Below are positions 34,091-43,700 of a DNA stretch of 64,000 bases, in pieces. The notes under the pieces were generated by a model. That model did no database searches. It was not told where the DNA came from and saw only the letters and a list, made by a program, of their open reading frames with translations. This DNA is from JAZKIX01 sp040384645 (GTDB lineage: Bacteria > Pseudomonadota > Gammaproteobacteria > Burkholderiales > Burkholderiaceae_D). The translations under genes were made by a program, and so were the position numbers. Location: the NCBI GenBank assembly GCA_040384645.1, contig JAZKIX010000070.1, forward strand, positions 62,001 to 126,000, written 5' to 3'. The stretch's first letter is position 1. Every line of letters begins with the position of its first letter.

Positions 34091-35833
34091 CTAAAACTCT
34101 TCCCACTCGTCCGTGCTATGCGCCGTTTTATTCGTAGCCGTCAGTGCCGTGGGCGGTTTTGCTGTCCTTGTCGGCAACGCGGTTGAATTTGCTACCGGCC
34201 TACGCTTACTGACCGGTACTGCCCCGACTGCACCATGCGAATGTTCCATGGCTGAAGCGAAATGGTGTGGCTGAACGGTTAGCTCTTCCTCTTTCAATTT
34301 AAAGATACTGACGGCTTGCGACAGTTTTTGTGCCTGGTCTTGCATGCTCTGCGCTGCTGCCGCTGCTTGCTCCACCAATGCCGCGTTTTGCTGGGTTATT
34401 TCATCCATCTGTCCGATGGCGCGGTTGACTTCTTCAATCCCGACACTTTGTTCCTGACTGGCCGCCGTGATCGCACTCATGATGTCTGCGACCTGTTTAA
34501 CCGAGGTCATAATGAGTCCCATGGTCTGACCGGCTTCATCGACCAGCTTGCTGCCGACGTCGATCTTGCCGACGGAGTCGCCGATGAGCGCTTTAATTTC
34601 TTTAGCGGCACCGGCACTGCGCTGCGCCAGATTGCGCACTTCGGCCGCGACCACCGCAAAACCGCGCCCCTGTTCGCCGGCGCGGGCCGCTTCCACCGCT
34701 GCATTCAACGCCAAAATATTGGTTTGAAAAGCAATGCCATCGATAACACCGATGATGTCGACAATTTTGCGTGAACTTTGCTTGATGGCGCCCATGGTGC
34801 CGACCACTTGCGCGACGATATGACCACCTTGGGCAGCGACTGTCGAGGCGGACACTGCAAGTTGGTTGGCTTGGCTTGCATTGTCGGCATTTTGGCGCAC
34901 AGTGTCGGTCAGCGCTTCCATCGCGCTGGCTGTCTGTTCCAGCGAACTGGCTTGTGACTCGGTACGCGATGACAGGTCGGAATTGCCGGATGCAATTTCC
35001 TGCGACGCCACGGTAATCGTCTGGGTGCCAGTGCGTACCTGGCTAACGGTATGAACCAGCCCTTCATTCATTTCCCTGAGTGCTAGCAGCAATTGACCGG
35101 TTTCATCGGTGGCGCTTGACACAATTTGCAGCGTCAGGTCGCCAGCAGCAACGCGTTTGGCCAGCTCGACCGCTTGGTTCAAGGGTCGTGTCACGCTACG
35201 GCTAAGCAGCCAGGCAACCAATGCCGACAGCGCCAGCGCAATGCCGCAAATAGTGGTCATCAACATCGCGCCGCGCTGTCCGGCAGACACGAAACTGCTA
35301 AGGCTGCTCTGGATTTTCTTATTTTGCAGCCCGACCAAACGATCAATCGCATCAAGCCACTTCGTTTGCAACGGCGCCACTTCCTTGGTCAAGACCTTCA
35401 GTGCCTGGCCTGCATTAAAGCCGGCAACGTAGTCTTCCGCCTGCTTCAGGAAGGGTTGGCTCTGCTGATTGTAGTCCCGCATTTCGGCAATGATGGCTTG
35501 CTCTTCGGCGTTTAAACCGACCGCGACCAAGGATGCTTCATTGGTGTTATAACTGCTGGCTTCGGTCCCGATTTTCGCCATTTCTTTCTGCATTTCATTG
35601 AGGTCGGTGGTGGCGCCGATGTTGCGCGCCGCCAACCCTTGGCGAAAAAGGTTTTGCCGCATCATGGCGATAAAGGATGATTTGTCCGCACTGTGCTGTA
35701 CCGCGACCACCAAACTTTCTTGGGCCTGCCTGGAAGAAAATGTGCCAATCACCGTGATTCCGGCCATCAGCAATAACATCAGCCCAAAGCACATCGCCAG
35801 TCGATAAGCGATCTTTACATTACTCAACTTCAT
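34091..35833 (-). CDS. Methyl-accepting chemotaxis protein
   Basis: This is a 580-residue chemoreceptor. Order: membrane segment (about 10-30), a four-helix-bundle ligand domain in the periplasm (about 31-190), membrane segment (about 191-213), HAMP (about 214-266), and the methylated signalling domain with the conserved hairpin tip (IGVIDGIAFQTNILALNAAV, EAARAGEQGRGFAVVA). The C-terminus EWEEF fits the xWxxF pentapeptide that tethers the CheR methyltransferase. GGAGC precedes ATG 35833. The ligand cannot be told. No other chemotaxis gene is nearby. Confidence 0.93.
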   Translation of the reverse strand: MKLSNVKIAYRLAMCFGLMLLLMAGITVIGTFSSRQAQESLVVAVQHSADKSSFIAMMRQNLFRQGLAARNIGATTDLNEMQKEMAKIGTEASSYNTNEASLVAVGLNAEEQAIIAEMRDYNQQSQPFLKQAEDYVAGFNAGQALKVLTKEVAPLQTKWLDAIDRLVGLQNKKIQSSLSSFVSAGQRGAMLMTTICGIALALSALVAWLLSRSVTRPLNQAVELAKRVAAGDLTLQIVSSATDETGQLLLALREMNEGLVHTVSQVRTGTQTITVASQEIASGNSDLSSRTESQASSLEQTASAMEALTDTVRQNADNASQANQLAVSASTVAAQGGHIVAQVVGTMGAIKQSSRKIVDIIGVIDGIAFQTNILALNAAVEAARAGEQGRGFAVVAAEVRNLAQRSAGAAKEIKALIGDSVGKIDVGSKLVDEAGQTMGLIMTSVKQVADIMSAITAASQEQSVGIEEVNRAIGQMDEITQQNAALVEQAAAAAQSMQDQAQKLSQAVSIFKLKEEELTVQPHHFASAMEHSHGAVGAVPVSKRRPVANSTALPTRTAKPPTALTATNKTAHSTDEWEEF

Positions 35834-36176
35834 AGTTAGCTCCAAGGCCGTATTTGCGCGTCAGGCTGGCGCTGACTTGACGATTTAATTAGGGATATTG
35901 AGGAAGTGCTCAGGTCTTTGTGTCAGAACCTATCTCCGTAGGCATTAAGCAGATTTGTACGATGCAATACTCACAAAATTAATTAATGTTGTGAAAAAGT
36001 ACTTCTTGCTCGGTATTGATACTACGCGAAATATTTCTCTTTAGCGTCGCAATACTACGGAAACTTCAAATTATTTTACGGCGGCACAGGCGATGGATAT
36101 TGGCGAATGCGTACCGCCAATTGGTGCGTATCGGCTAGCAAATAAAACCAGAAGAGTAAAACAGGGTAGCTCGGCT
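35834..36176. other. Gene-free stretch upstream of the chemoreceptor
   Basis: About 340 bp, AT-rich. I see no supported gene, hairpin terminator or repeat copy here; it probably carries the chemoreceptor promoter. Confidence 0.5.
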
Positions 36177-38132
36177 TTAGCCAGCCGTTTTGACATCGAC
36201 GACCGCGTCCATCACGCCGCGCAATGCATTGCACGCGACAATTTGCTCAGCCTTGAACAAGTCGTCACGCGTCAAATACCGCTCGCGTGCATTCCAGGCC
36301 GGATCTTGCAATAGCACTGCACGCATGACACCCGGCAACAAGCCGGCGGCGAGCGGCGGCGTATACCAATGACCGTCGAGTTTGAGGAAAATATTGCTGC
36401 GGCCGCCTTCAGTGAGGGCACCATCGCTATTAAAGAAGATGCTATCGAAAGCGCCTTGCGCTTCGGCCTTGCGCCAGCCAGCATCGTAGCGGCTGCGGAC
36501 ACTGCTCTTGTGGCGCAAGAACAGATCGTCTGCAGCGGTAGTGTCACTTGCCAGCAAGAGCCGCACCCGCTGTGCCAATGGCAGCAAAGGCGCGCTTTGC
36601 ACAAACGCTGCGCCATCCTGCTTGAGCGACAAACGTATCCGGTGCGGCACCTCGGACGGCAAGGCGGCGCAATGCTGTTGCAGTAAATTGCCCAGTTGCG
36701 CCAGATCGCACCGGAAGCCAAAATACGCCGCCGAGGCGCTCAATCGCTGCAAGTGGCGCTCGCGATAACGGCAACCGTCCGCCTGCGTCGCGTGCATGGT
36801 TTCAAATAGCTCGAAATCATTGCCCAGGCCAGTCAAGAAACTAGCCTTCAATTGGCATTCGGCATATTCATCGGCGCTCTGGCTATCGAATACGATGCCA
36901 GCCCCGACCCCCATCGTGCCGGGCCGGATGCCAGCGGCATTCGGCGCTTGCAATGCAAGGGTGCGGATCGGCACCGACAGGCAAAAATCGCCGATCCGGT
37001 CTTGCCCATGCCCTGGCGCCAGCGCAGCGTCAAACCAGCCGATGGCGCCGGTGTATATACCGCGCGGTTCGGTTTCCAGCTCATCGATAATTTCCATGCT
37101 GCGGCGCTTGGGTGCGCCGGTGATCGAACCGCAGGGATAGACCGCATCGAATAACTCGGCCAGCGTGACATCCTCACGCAACTGCGCCTGCACGGTCGAC
37201 GTCATTTGTAACACGCTGGCGTAGCGGTTGACCTCGAATAGCTGCGGCACGGTTACCGAACCGGGCTTGGCAATCCGTCCCAGGTCATTGCGCAGCAGGT
37301 CCACGATCATCAGATTTTCTGCCCGGTTTTTAGGATCCGAGGCCAATGCCTTTGCGGCATCGCCGCCTGCCATTGCGTTTGCTGCGGCAGTGCCTTTCAT
37401 CGGTCTGGCGGTAACCAATCCTTGACTGTGCCGGATGAATAATTCGGGTGATAAAGACAGCACCGCGTTACCGTCAGGCAAACCGATCAACGCGCCATAA
37501 GGCACTGGCTGACGGGCACGCAGGCGCAGGTAGAGTGAAGGCAAACTTCCAAAGGCATCGAAGTGCAGGCGGTAGGTGTAATTTATCTGGTAAGTATCAC
37601 CGGCTTCGATGTAGCGATGAATCTGCTCAAGCGCGACGGTAAATTCTGCTTGATCTACACTGGCTGACAGATTGGCAATGCCGGCTGGCTGCTTGTCTAA
37701 TGGATGCATGTCTACCGGCTGATCACGCTCGGTATCGTCTTGCGGCTTATCTTGTGCTTCCAGCCATTCTTGCACTGCCGCCGCAGACAGGTGCTGGCAT
37801 TGGCGAAACATGAGCATCTGCGCCAAAGGCTTGCAGGTGGAGGCAGGCAAACCTGTACGCTGATGCGTCCCCAACTCGTAATCGAACAGGCCAAGCGCGA
37901 ATTGCCCTTGTTGCTGGCCAAGCGCCATTTGGGCAAACAGTGCCGGTAAATCATCGGCCTGCATGCAAAGCAATACCTGAACGCAATCCGTGTACAAACG
38001 CGAAGTGGGCGCCTCCGCGCTCGCGCTATGATCGTCCAGCAGCGCGAAGCAGCGGCTCAGGATGTGGGCGGGGAAAGGCATAGCGGCAAGATCAGCAATG
38101 GAGAGCGGCTCTATTTGACAGTCTAGAGGCAT
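36177..38132 (-). CDS. pabB: Aminodeoxychorismate synthase component I fused to aminodeoxychorismate lyase
   Basis: This is a 651-residue fusion for 4-aminobenzoate (folate) synthesis. Residues 1 to about 435 are PabB: ARPMKGTAAA carries the active-site Lys, MIVDLLRNDLGRI and CGSITGAPKRRSMEII are the chorismate-enzyme signatures. Residues about 440-651 are a PabC-type PLP lyase (NDFELFETM, FLRHKSSVRSRYDAGW with the PLP Lys, ALTEGGRSNIFL). PabB makes aminodeoxychorismate with ammonia from PabA, and PabC releases pyruvate to give 4-aminobenzoate. No Shine-Dalgarno is seen before ATG 38132; repeat copy G ends 11 bp upstream. Confidence 0.92.
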   Translation of the reverse strand: MPLDCQIEPLSIADLAAMPFPAHILSRCFALLDDHSASAEAPTSRLYTDCVQVLLCMQADDLPALFAQMALGQQQGQFALGLFDYELGTHQRTGLPASTCKPLAQMLMFRQCQHLSAAAVQEWLEAQDKPQDDTERDQPVDMHPLDKQPAGIANLSASVDQAEFTVALEQIHRYIEAGDTYQINYTYRLHFDAFGSLPSLYLRLRARQPVPYGALIGLPDGNAVLSLSPELFIRHSQGLVTARPMKGTAAANAMAGGDAAKALASDPKNRAENLMIVDLLRNDLGRIAKPGSVTVPQLFEVNRYASVLQMTSTVQAQLREDVTLAELFDAVYPCGSITGAPKRRSMEIIDELETEPRGIYTGAIGWFDAALAPGHGQDRIGDFCLSVPIRTLALQAPNAAGIRPGTMGVGAGIVFDSQSADEYAECQLKASFLTGLGNDFELFETMHATQADGCRYRERHLQRLSASAAYFGFRCDLAQLGNLLQQHCAALPSEVPHRIRLSLKQDGAAFVQSAPLLPLAQRVRLLLASDTTAADDLFLRHKSSVRSRYDAGWRKAEAQGAFDSIFFNSDGALTEGGRSNIFLKLDGHWYTPPLAAGLLPGVMRAVLLQDPAWNARERYLTRDDLFKAEQIVACNALRGVMDAVVDVKTAG

Positions 38133-38143
38133 TTTTCAATGAA

Positions 38144-38218
38144 AATATACTGTACCCAGTATTAAAACCGAGCCAATCAATCCGTGCGGGATAGTCGGTA
38201 TTAGTGCCTATACTCCCC
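38144..38218 (-). repeat. 75-bp dispersed intergenic repeat, copy G
   Basis: On the minus strand: GGGAGTATAGGC, GACTATCCCGCACGG, TTGATTGGC, then the hairpin AATACTGGGTACAGTATATTTT. The hairpin ends 11 bp before the pabB-pabC start on the same strand, so most of that gene's leader would be repeat sequence. Confidence 0.88.
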
Positions 38219-38240
38219 ATTTTCTCAAAACACCTAGATA

Positions 38241-38828
38241 TCATAAAACCTTTGACGCTAATAACAATGCAATTTGAATTTGCGCGCCGTCCGATGGATT
38301 TTGCTTGAAACCGGTCTTGGCAAATCGATGCCAACGGCCTATTACAAAACTGATCAGCAGATTGGCACGTGCCGTCACTTCGCTTTCTTGCGCCTGCCCT
38401 TGTCTGACCGCGACGCGCAGCGCTTGTTTCAAGGATAGCTCGGCACGGTCGAGGAATTGATTCATGCGCAGTTGCAAGCGCGCATCTTCATTCACCAAAG
38501 CATCGCCGATCAAAACGCGGGTCATGCCGGGATTACGCGCCGAAAAATCGAGCAACATGCCGGCAATGGCCTGCGTTTGCAGCAAGCCATCCTCGTGCTG
38601 ATCGCTGATTTGATTGATGAGGCCAAATACGGTGGCTTCGATAAATTCGATCAAGCCTTCAAACATTTGCGCCTTGCTGGCGAAGTGCCGATACAAGGCG
38701 GCTTCGGACACCGACAATTTGGCAGCCAGGGCAGCGGTGGTGATTTTTTCACTCTTGGGTTGCTCCAACATGGCTGCCAGGGTTTGCAGAATCTGGAGCT
38801 TGCGTTCGCCTGGTTTACTAGTTGCCAT
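38241..38828 (-). CDS. slmA: TetR-family nucleoid occlusion factor SlmA-like
   Basis: This is a 195-residue TetR-fold protein. The N-terminal helix-turn-helix (ITTAALAAKLSVSEAALYRHFASKAQMFEGL) and the following helices match SlmA, which binds specific chromosomal sites and blocks FtsZ assembly over the nucleoid. The location directly after a HAD pyrimidine nucleotidase gene is the usual betaproteobacterial context. ATG 38828 chosen. The DNA-binding helix is typical, but the division role is by homology only. Confidence 0.82.
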   Translation of the reverse strand: MATSKPGERKLQILQTLAAMLEQPKSEKITTAALAAKLSVSEAALYRHFASKAQMFEGLIEFIEATVFGLINQISDQHEDGLLQTQAIAGMLLDFSARNPGMTRVLIGDALVNEDARLQLRMNQFLDRAELSLKQALRVAVRQGQAQESEVTARANLLISFVIGRWHRFAKTGFKQNPSDGAQIQIALLLASKVL

Positions 38829-38893
38829 GTGGTCTCGAAGGATAGCGAAATATAGTGAAATATTGTGATAATTGGCAGCGCCACGCGACCAAT

Positions 38894-39598
38894 TTAGCCA
38901 CGCAACCGGTGCAATTGCCGGGGAAGTTGCAGTACGGATTTTACTTTGACATCGATATAGGGGGGACGCTTTATCTGCTGCACGGCAAGCGGCAAATAGC
39001 CGGTGACCCAAACCGTTTGCAGGCCGACCGCTTTGGCTGCCTTCAGGTTATCGACGGTGTCTTCCACCAAAATGCAACGACGCGCGGCGGCGCCTTCCCG
39101 CGCCAGCAATTTGCGCAATAACAGGCGCGAGGGCTTGGGCCGCAGCTGGCGATGGACAACCATCGATTCAATCGAAATATGGCGATCGAAATGTCGGTGC
39201 AGGCCAAGTTGCCGCGTCACTTTTCGTGCGTAATGGCGCGGCGCATTGGTCAAGAGTATTTTGCGGCCCGGCAAGCCTTGCAACAGGCGTATCAAGCCGC
39301 GCTCGGCCCGGATCATGGCGGCCAAATCCTCGAAATCATGTGCCTCACGCAAGAAATCTTCTGCCCTTACCGCATGATGTTTGATCATGCCGAGCAAGGT
39401 GGCGCCATACCGCTTCCAATATTTTTCGCGCGCCGCATTGACTGTATCGGCATCGGCCAGCGCCACACCAGACTCCTGTCCAAGCACCTGCGCGATATAG
39501 CGGTTCATATTGCGATGGATCGCCGGGAAAATCGCATGCGAGGCGTTGTGCAAGGTGTTGTCGAGGTCGAATAACCAGAGTGGCGCAGGAGTTGTCAC
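38894..39598 (-). CDS. HAD-family pyrimidine 5'-nucleotidase
   Basis: This is a 234-residue haloacid-dehalogenase-type phosphatase. The catalytic motif FDLDNTLH (Asp nucleophile and Asp acid) stands close to the N-terminus, motif II is LLTNAPRHY, the Lys is in LRPKPSR, and motif IV is ILVEDTVDNL. Family members dephosphorylate UMP, TMP or similar. The start is GTG 39598, forced by the closeness of motif I. It precedes slmA on the same strand by 65 bp and is probably co-transcribed. Confidence 0.88.
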   Translation of the reverse strand: MTTPAPLWLFDLDNTLHNASHAIFPAIHRNMNRYIAQVLGQESGVALADADTVNAAREKYWKRYGATLLGMIKHHAVRAEDFLREAHDFEDLAAMIRAERGLIRLLQGLPGRKILLTNAPRHYARKVTRQLGLHRHFDRHISIESMVVHRQLRPKPSRLLLRKLLAREGAAARRCILVEDTVDNLKAAKAVGLQTVWVTGYLPLAVQQIKRPPYIDVKVKSVLQLPRQLHRLRG

Positions 39599-39833
39599 GG
39601 GGTTATAGATCCGGAGGCTGTCTTCCAGGATAGAAAACGTCGACGAATTATAGTGACTTTCGGCAATTTAATCGCATTGCCGTTGCGCCAGGTAAGCGCA
39701 AAGTGGCCAAGGAGGACGGCACCCATTGACAATATCGCTTGCCTGAAGTCGGGTGTGGCGGCTGTACGACAGGTATTAAAAAGAGCGACCTGGTGTGCTG
39801 GAAGGATTTGTTGCTAGGGCACTAGAGCGGATA

Positions 39834-39861
39834 CAAAAACGCCGCTCTTAGAGAACGGCGT
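39834..39861 (-). terminator. dksA terminator
   Basis: On the minus strand ACGCCG and CGGCGT pair around an 11-base loop and are followed by TTTTTG. It stands 30 bp past the dksA stop. Confidence 0.8.
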
Positions 39862-39890
39862 CGACGGATTTCAATGTATCAAGCGATAAC

Positions 39891-40349
39891 TCAATCGCCG
39901 TACAGTTTTTGCTTCAGTTCGCGCCGTTGCTGTGCTTCCAGCGACAAGGTGGCGGTAGGACGGGCCAATAAACGCGGCACGCCGATCGCTTCACCAGTTT
40001 CTTCGCACCAGCCGTAATCGCCGGCATCGATGCTGGCAATTGATTGCTGCACTTTTTTCAGCAATTTGCGCTCGCGGTCGCGGGTGCGTAGTTCCAGTGC
40101 GTGTTCTTCTTCAATTGTGGCGCGATCCGCTGGATCGGGTACCAGTACGGTTTCACGCAAATGCTCGGTGGTTTCATCGGCATTTTTGAGCAAATCCTTT
40201 TCCAGCTGCTGCAACCGGGCTTTAAAGAATGCCAATTGTTCGGCATTCATATAATCCTTCTCGCCCATTTTGAGTAATTGCACTTCGCTAATCAGCGCAA
40301 CTTCGACTGGAGCGGCAGGCGTACTTGATTTATTTGTTTTGGTTATCAC
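39891..40349 (-). CDS. dksA: DksA-type RNA polymerase regulator lacking the zinc-finger cysteines
   Basis: This is a 152-residue DksA. The coiled coil (about 38-105) holds the acidic tip (PDPADRATIEEEHALELR), which enters the polymerase secondary channel with ppGpp. In the globular part the usual four-Cys zinc finger is reduced to one Cys: WCEETGEAIGVPRLLARPTA is followed by TLSLEAQQRRE where CxxC is expected. It should therefore fold without zinc. The start is GTG 40349. It lies after a COG0523 GTPase and a Zur-like regulator on the same strand, hinting at use under zinc limitation, although zinc-free DksA is also common in betaproteobacteria. Confidence 0.92.
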   Translation of the reverse strand: MITKTNKSSTPAAPVEVALISEVQLLKMGEKDYMNAEQLAFFKARLQQLEKDLLKNADETTEHLRETVLVPDPADRATIEEEHALELRTRDRERKLLKKVQQSIASIDAGDYGWCEETGEAIGVPRLLARPTATLSLEAQQRRELKQKLYGD

Positions 40350-40744
40350 TTCGCTTACTCTCGATACGACAAATTTTTCAATTTTAAAGCAATCTTTGCG
40401 GCCATGTCACGGCGCCAAGGTCATTGATGAGAACACTTTTTCTTTTATTTGTCGTGCTCATCGACTCGATTGCTGCTCTTGGTGTCAGCGGCGCAGCAAT
40501 GTTAGCTGCTTTACCGATGTCTGTTGTGAATTGTTTTGTGATTTGTTGTTTTGCTACTTATTTATTTTATGCTCGCATCGAAGACGCCGCAATTTGTCAT
40601 TTGTCATGCCTGCGTTTTCGAAACGCGTCATATTTTCTTGCGATTGCATGGTGCTGGCAAGTGACTTTTTAATTATCCAAAAGTGTTGCCTTACAGCCAT
40701 TTCTTCGTGCGCCAAAATCTATCTTAGCTCGAAAAGCGGGTAGT
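40350..40744. other. Gene-free stretch upstream of dksA
   Basis: About 395 bp with low GC. Overlapping open frames have no family features or ribosome sites. No hairpin terminator or repeat copy is seen. It must contain the dksA promoter. Confidence 0.45.
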
Positions 40745-41806
40745 TTATACCAAACACTGTTCCAGTCCTTGAATAAAAACTTCTTTCGGCAGATTTTTAC
40801 CAATAAAGACAATTTTGCTGCCGCGTGGCATATCCGCAGGCCATACGCCTCCCACATCGCTGCCCATCAGTTGATGCACCCCTTGGAACACCACTTTGCG
40901 GTCAGCGCCTTCCATAAATAAAACGCCTTTGTAGCGCAGCATGCGTGGGCCAAACACCTGCACGATGCTACCCAGAAATTCGTCCAGGCGATCACGATTA
41001 AAGGCGCGTGCGCTGGTAAACACAAAGGCGCTAATGTCATCGCTATGATGGGCGTGGTGGTGGTTGTGCGTGTGATGGTTGCCATGTCCGTGATCATGGC
41101 CGCAATCGGGTGTACAGGCGTGATCGTCGGCTGCCTCGTGCACCTGGTCCACGGCAAGAAAATCGGGATCGATTTCCAATTTTTCATTCAAATTAAAGCC
41201 GCGGATATCGAGGATTTCTGCCAGTGGCGTGCGGCCGAAATCGACTTGACCGATGGGCGCGCGCGGGTTAATGCGTTTAAGCCGGGTGCGCAATTCCTGT
41301 ATTTGCGCCGCGCTGACCAGATCGGCTTTCGATAACAAGATACGGTCAGCAAAACCAACCTGGCGTTGCGCCTCTTCGTGCTGGTCGAGCTGTTGCATGC
41401 CATGAAAGGCATCGACCACGGTGATGATGGCGTCGAGAATGTAATGGATACCGACTTCTTCATCCATGAAAAACGTTTGCGCTACCGGGCCGGGATTGGC
41501 CAGACCAGTGGTTTCGATCACGACGCGGTCAAATTGCAACTCGCCAGCGGCGCGCTTTTGCGCCAGCCCGGTCAAGGCCACGATCAAATCGCCGCGCACG
41601 GTACAACAGATGCAACCATTATTCATTTCGACGATTTGTTCAGTACTGTCTTGCACCAGAATTTCGTTGTCGATGTTTTCGGGCCCAAACTCATTTTCGA
41701 TCACAGCAATCTTGTGGCCATGATTTTCTTGCAAAATACGGTTGAGAAGGGTGGTTTTGCCGGCGCCGAGAAAGCCGGTCAGGATCGTAGTGGGGATCAA
41801 TGCCAT
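40745..41806 (-). CDS. COG0523/CobW-type metallochaperone GTPase
   Basis: This is a 353-residue G3E GTPase. Walker A is GFLGAGKTTLLNRIL, the CxCC metal motif is GCICCTVRGDL, the G4-type motif is LSKADLV, and a His-rich loop (HDHGHGNHHTHNHHHAHH, about 237-254) stands before the C-terminal CobW_C domain. COG0523 proteins hand over metals, often zinc under zinc starvation. The neighbouring Fur-family gene 26 bp upstream supports a zinc role (inference). It is probably co-transcribed with that regulator. Confidence 0.92.
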   Translation of the reverse strand: MALIPTTILTGFLGAGKTTLLNRILQENHGHKIAVIENEFGPENIDNEILVQDSTEQIVEMNNGCICCTVRGDLIVALTGLAQKRAAGELQFDRVVIETTGLANPGPVAQTFFMDEEVGIHYILDAIITVVDAFHGMQQLDQHEEAQRQVGFADRILLSKADLVSAAQIQELRTRLKRINPRAPIGQVDFGRTPLAEILDIRGFNLNEKLEIDPDFLAVDQVHEAADDHACTPDCGHDHGHGNHHTHNHHHAHHSDDISAFVFTSARAFNRDRLDEFLGSIVQVFGPRMLRYKGVLFMEGADRKVVFQGVHQLMGSDVGGVWPADMPRGSKIVFIGKNLPKEVFIQGLEQCLV

Positions 41807-41832
41807 GATAAATTTTCTTTAAAAATAACAAC

Positions 41833-42354
41833 TCAATGCGCGCAATCGGCGCACCAGCCTTTGACAGTCAGCTCAATGTCGTGACTTTGGAAGCCCTTGC
41901 CCAGCGCTTGTTGCAGCGCATTTTGTATTCGCTCACCACCGCCGCGCTGGCCTGCGGTACTGGGTAACAAGCTGGCCCAGAGCGGATCGTCAGCGCCGCC
42001 ATCGAGGCAAAATACCCTGGCGCAGCGGGTACATTTGAAATGTCCGTGGGCATGTTGCGGCGGCGCTTGCTTAAGGCTGATGTGCTGGTTTGATTGGCCC
42101 ATGTCTTTGCCGGTGGAACGCTCGCCATGTTGATCGCCGGCACTGTAACGAAATACCCGGTCGTCGCCTGCAATTTTATGCGCCAAGCCGGCTTCGGTCA
42201 GGCAATCGAGCGCGCGATACAAAGTGACACGATCCATTGCGACAAAAGCGTCTTGTATATCTTGATGTGACAGGGCGCGGCCAGCTTCCAGCAGGGTCGT
42301 CAATACATTGACGCGGGCTGGCGTGACGCGCACGGCAGCATTGCGCAAGCGCAT
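41833..42354 (-). CDS. Fur-family regulator, Zur-like
   Basis: This is a 173-residue Fur-family repressor. The N-terminal winged helix (VTPARVNVLTTLLEAGRALSHQDIQDAF, MDRVTLYRALDCL) is followed by a dimerisation domain with HAHGHFKCTRCARVFCLD and VKGWCADCAH, which provide His and Cys metal ligands. ATG 42354 is preferred (AGGCGA upstream); an in-frame GTG at 42428 is possible. Since a COG0523 gene follows, I infer zinc (Zur) and not iron, but the binding box cannot be pinned down from this window. Confidence 0.82.
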   Translation of the reverse strand: MRLRNAAVRVTPARVNVLTTLLEAGRALSHQDIQDAFVAMDRVTLYRALDCLTEAGLAHKIAGDDRVFRYSAGDQHGERSTGKDMGQSNQHISLKQAPPQHAHGHFKCTRCARVFCLDGGADDPLWASLLPSTAGQRGGGERIQNALQQALGKGFQSHDIELTVKGWCADCAH

Positions 42355-42611
42355 ATGGGCTTCGCCTGAAATTACTGGAGCGACTGCGCCAGAGATGGCG
42401 CCGGAAATGACGGATTTGGTTTTCACACGCGAAATTAGATGATGGATGAACAGAAAGCGAAAAAGTAAGATGTGGCATCTGAGATATGGGACTGTAATTA
42501 TGCCGCAAAATGCAATTGAGTTGCGTATCGAACTTAGAGTCCCGGCGCGAAACCGATGGTGAAAATGGATCGGCATCGCCCTTTCAATACCGAAATTTTC
42601 AAATGAAATAT

Positions 42612-42683
42612 GGGGGTATAGATCAAAACACCCATTCTCCCGCACATTTTTATTGGCCTTCAAAAAATACACAGTGGAGTATT
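42612..42683 (+). repeat. 75-bp dispersed intergenic repeat, copy H
   Basis: It starts GGGGGTATAGATC, has ATTCTCCCGCACA as core and TTTTATTGGCC as block, and ends with AATACACAGTGGAGTATTTAT. The hairpin end is 17 bp past the xerC stop (minus strand). Confidence 0.87.
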
Positions 42684-42700
42684 TATATTGTCTATTTTGC

Positions 42701-43680
42701 CTATTTCTTCTTTGCACGCGGATGCGCCGCATCGTAGACCTTGGCAAGATGCTGGAAATCGAGCGCGGTATAGACTTGGGTCGAGGTGATCGACGCGTGT
42801 CCCAGCATTTCTTGCACCGCGCGCAAGTCGCCGGACGATTGCAGTACATGCGAGGCAAAGGAGTGGCGCAATACGTGCGGATGGACATTGGCCGGGATAT
42901 CGCGGCGCTGGGCATGCGCTTTCAACCGCAATTGCACTACCCGCGGCGACATGCGCGCGCCACGGGCACTGACGAATAAGGCCGATTCGGCCGCTACATC
43001 CAGCCCCTGCGCCGGTTTAGCCACGCTGATCCGGTGCGCCAGCCAGACTTGAAGTGCCTCGATTGCCGCCTGACCGACTGGCACCACGCGCATCTTTTGA
43101 CCCTTGCCGGTAACAGTCACTTCGCGCTCGGCCAGATCGACCCAGCCTAGCGATTCGTGATCGGCCGTTTTGGTAGCCCGGACATCGAGCCCGACCAGTT
43201 CGATCGCCCGCCCGCCGCGCGAGAGGTCATGCTTNNNNNNNNNNTCGAATAGAGCAACTCAAACATGGCTTGATCGCACAGGGCGGCGGCGCTCAGCTTG
43301 CTATCGTGGGCTTGCGGCGCAACCAGACGCACCGCATCGTCTGGTGACAATGCTTTCGGTAAACTTTTGGGACGTTTCGGCGCCTTGATGCCATCGACTG
43401 GATTGGCAGCCAACGCGACTTGCTCCGACAACCAGTCATAAAACCCGCGCCAGGCAGATAAAGTACGCGCAATCGAACGCGGGCCTAAGCCACGAGCGTG
43501 CATGCGGGAGGCAAACTTACGGATATCAAAATGACTGATTGCCAGCAGGTCTTTATCAGCGGCAAAATTTGCCAACTGCACCAAGTCACGTTCATAGGCG
43601 GCAACGGTGTGCGCCGATAACATGCGCTGGCTTTTAAGCTGCGCCAGGTAAGCCGAAAAATGGGCCGGAGCCTGCGACAT
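42701..43680 (-). CDS. xerC: Tyrosine recombinase XerC (broken by assembly gap)
   Basis: This is a site-specific recombinase that resolves chromosome dimers at dif together with XerD. The N-terminal core-binding domain (about 1-100) includes AHTVAAYERDLVQL and SIARTLSAWRGFYDWLSEQ. In the catalytic domain GGRAIELVGLD holds the first Arg, HVLRHSFASHVL has the His/Arg pair, LGHASITSTQVYTALD includes the second His and the nucleophilic Tyr. Ten N (43235-43244) follow FELLYS; the sequence resumes in another frame, so the gap length is wrong and the gene is very likely intact. Its usual position near dapF and DUF484 is kept. Confidence 0.9.
43235..43244. other. Assembly gap (10 N) in xerC
   Basis: Ten undetermined bases; the frame changes across them although the family sequence continues, so the gap size is artificial. 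Confidence 0.99.
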
Positions 43681-43700
43681 GGCGTTGGTTAAGTCTTGAA

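Noticed and set aside
40270..40743. 157-codon plus-strand frame opposite the dksA start
   Set aside because: It overlaps dksA in antisense, is rich in Cys and Ser as noncoding frames are, and has no recognisable domain.
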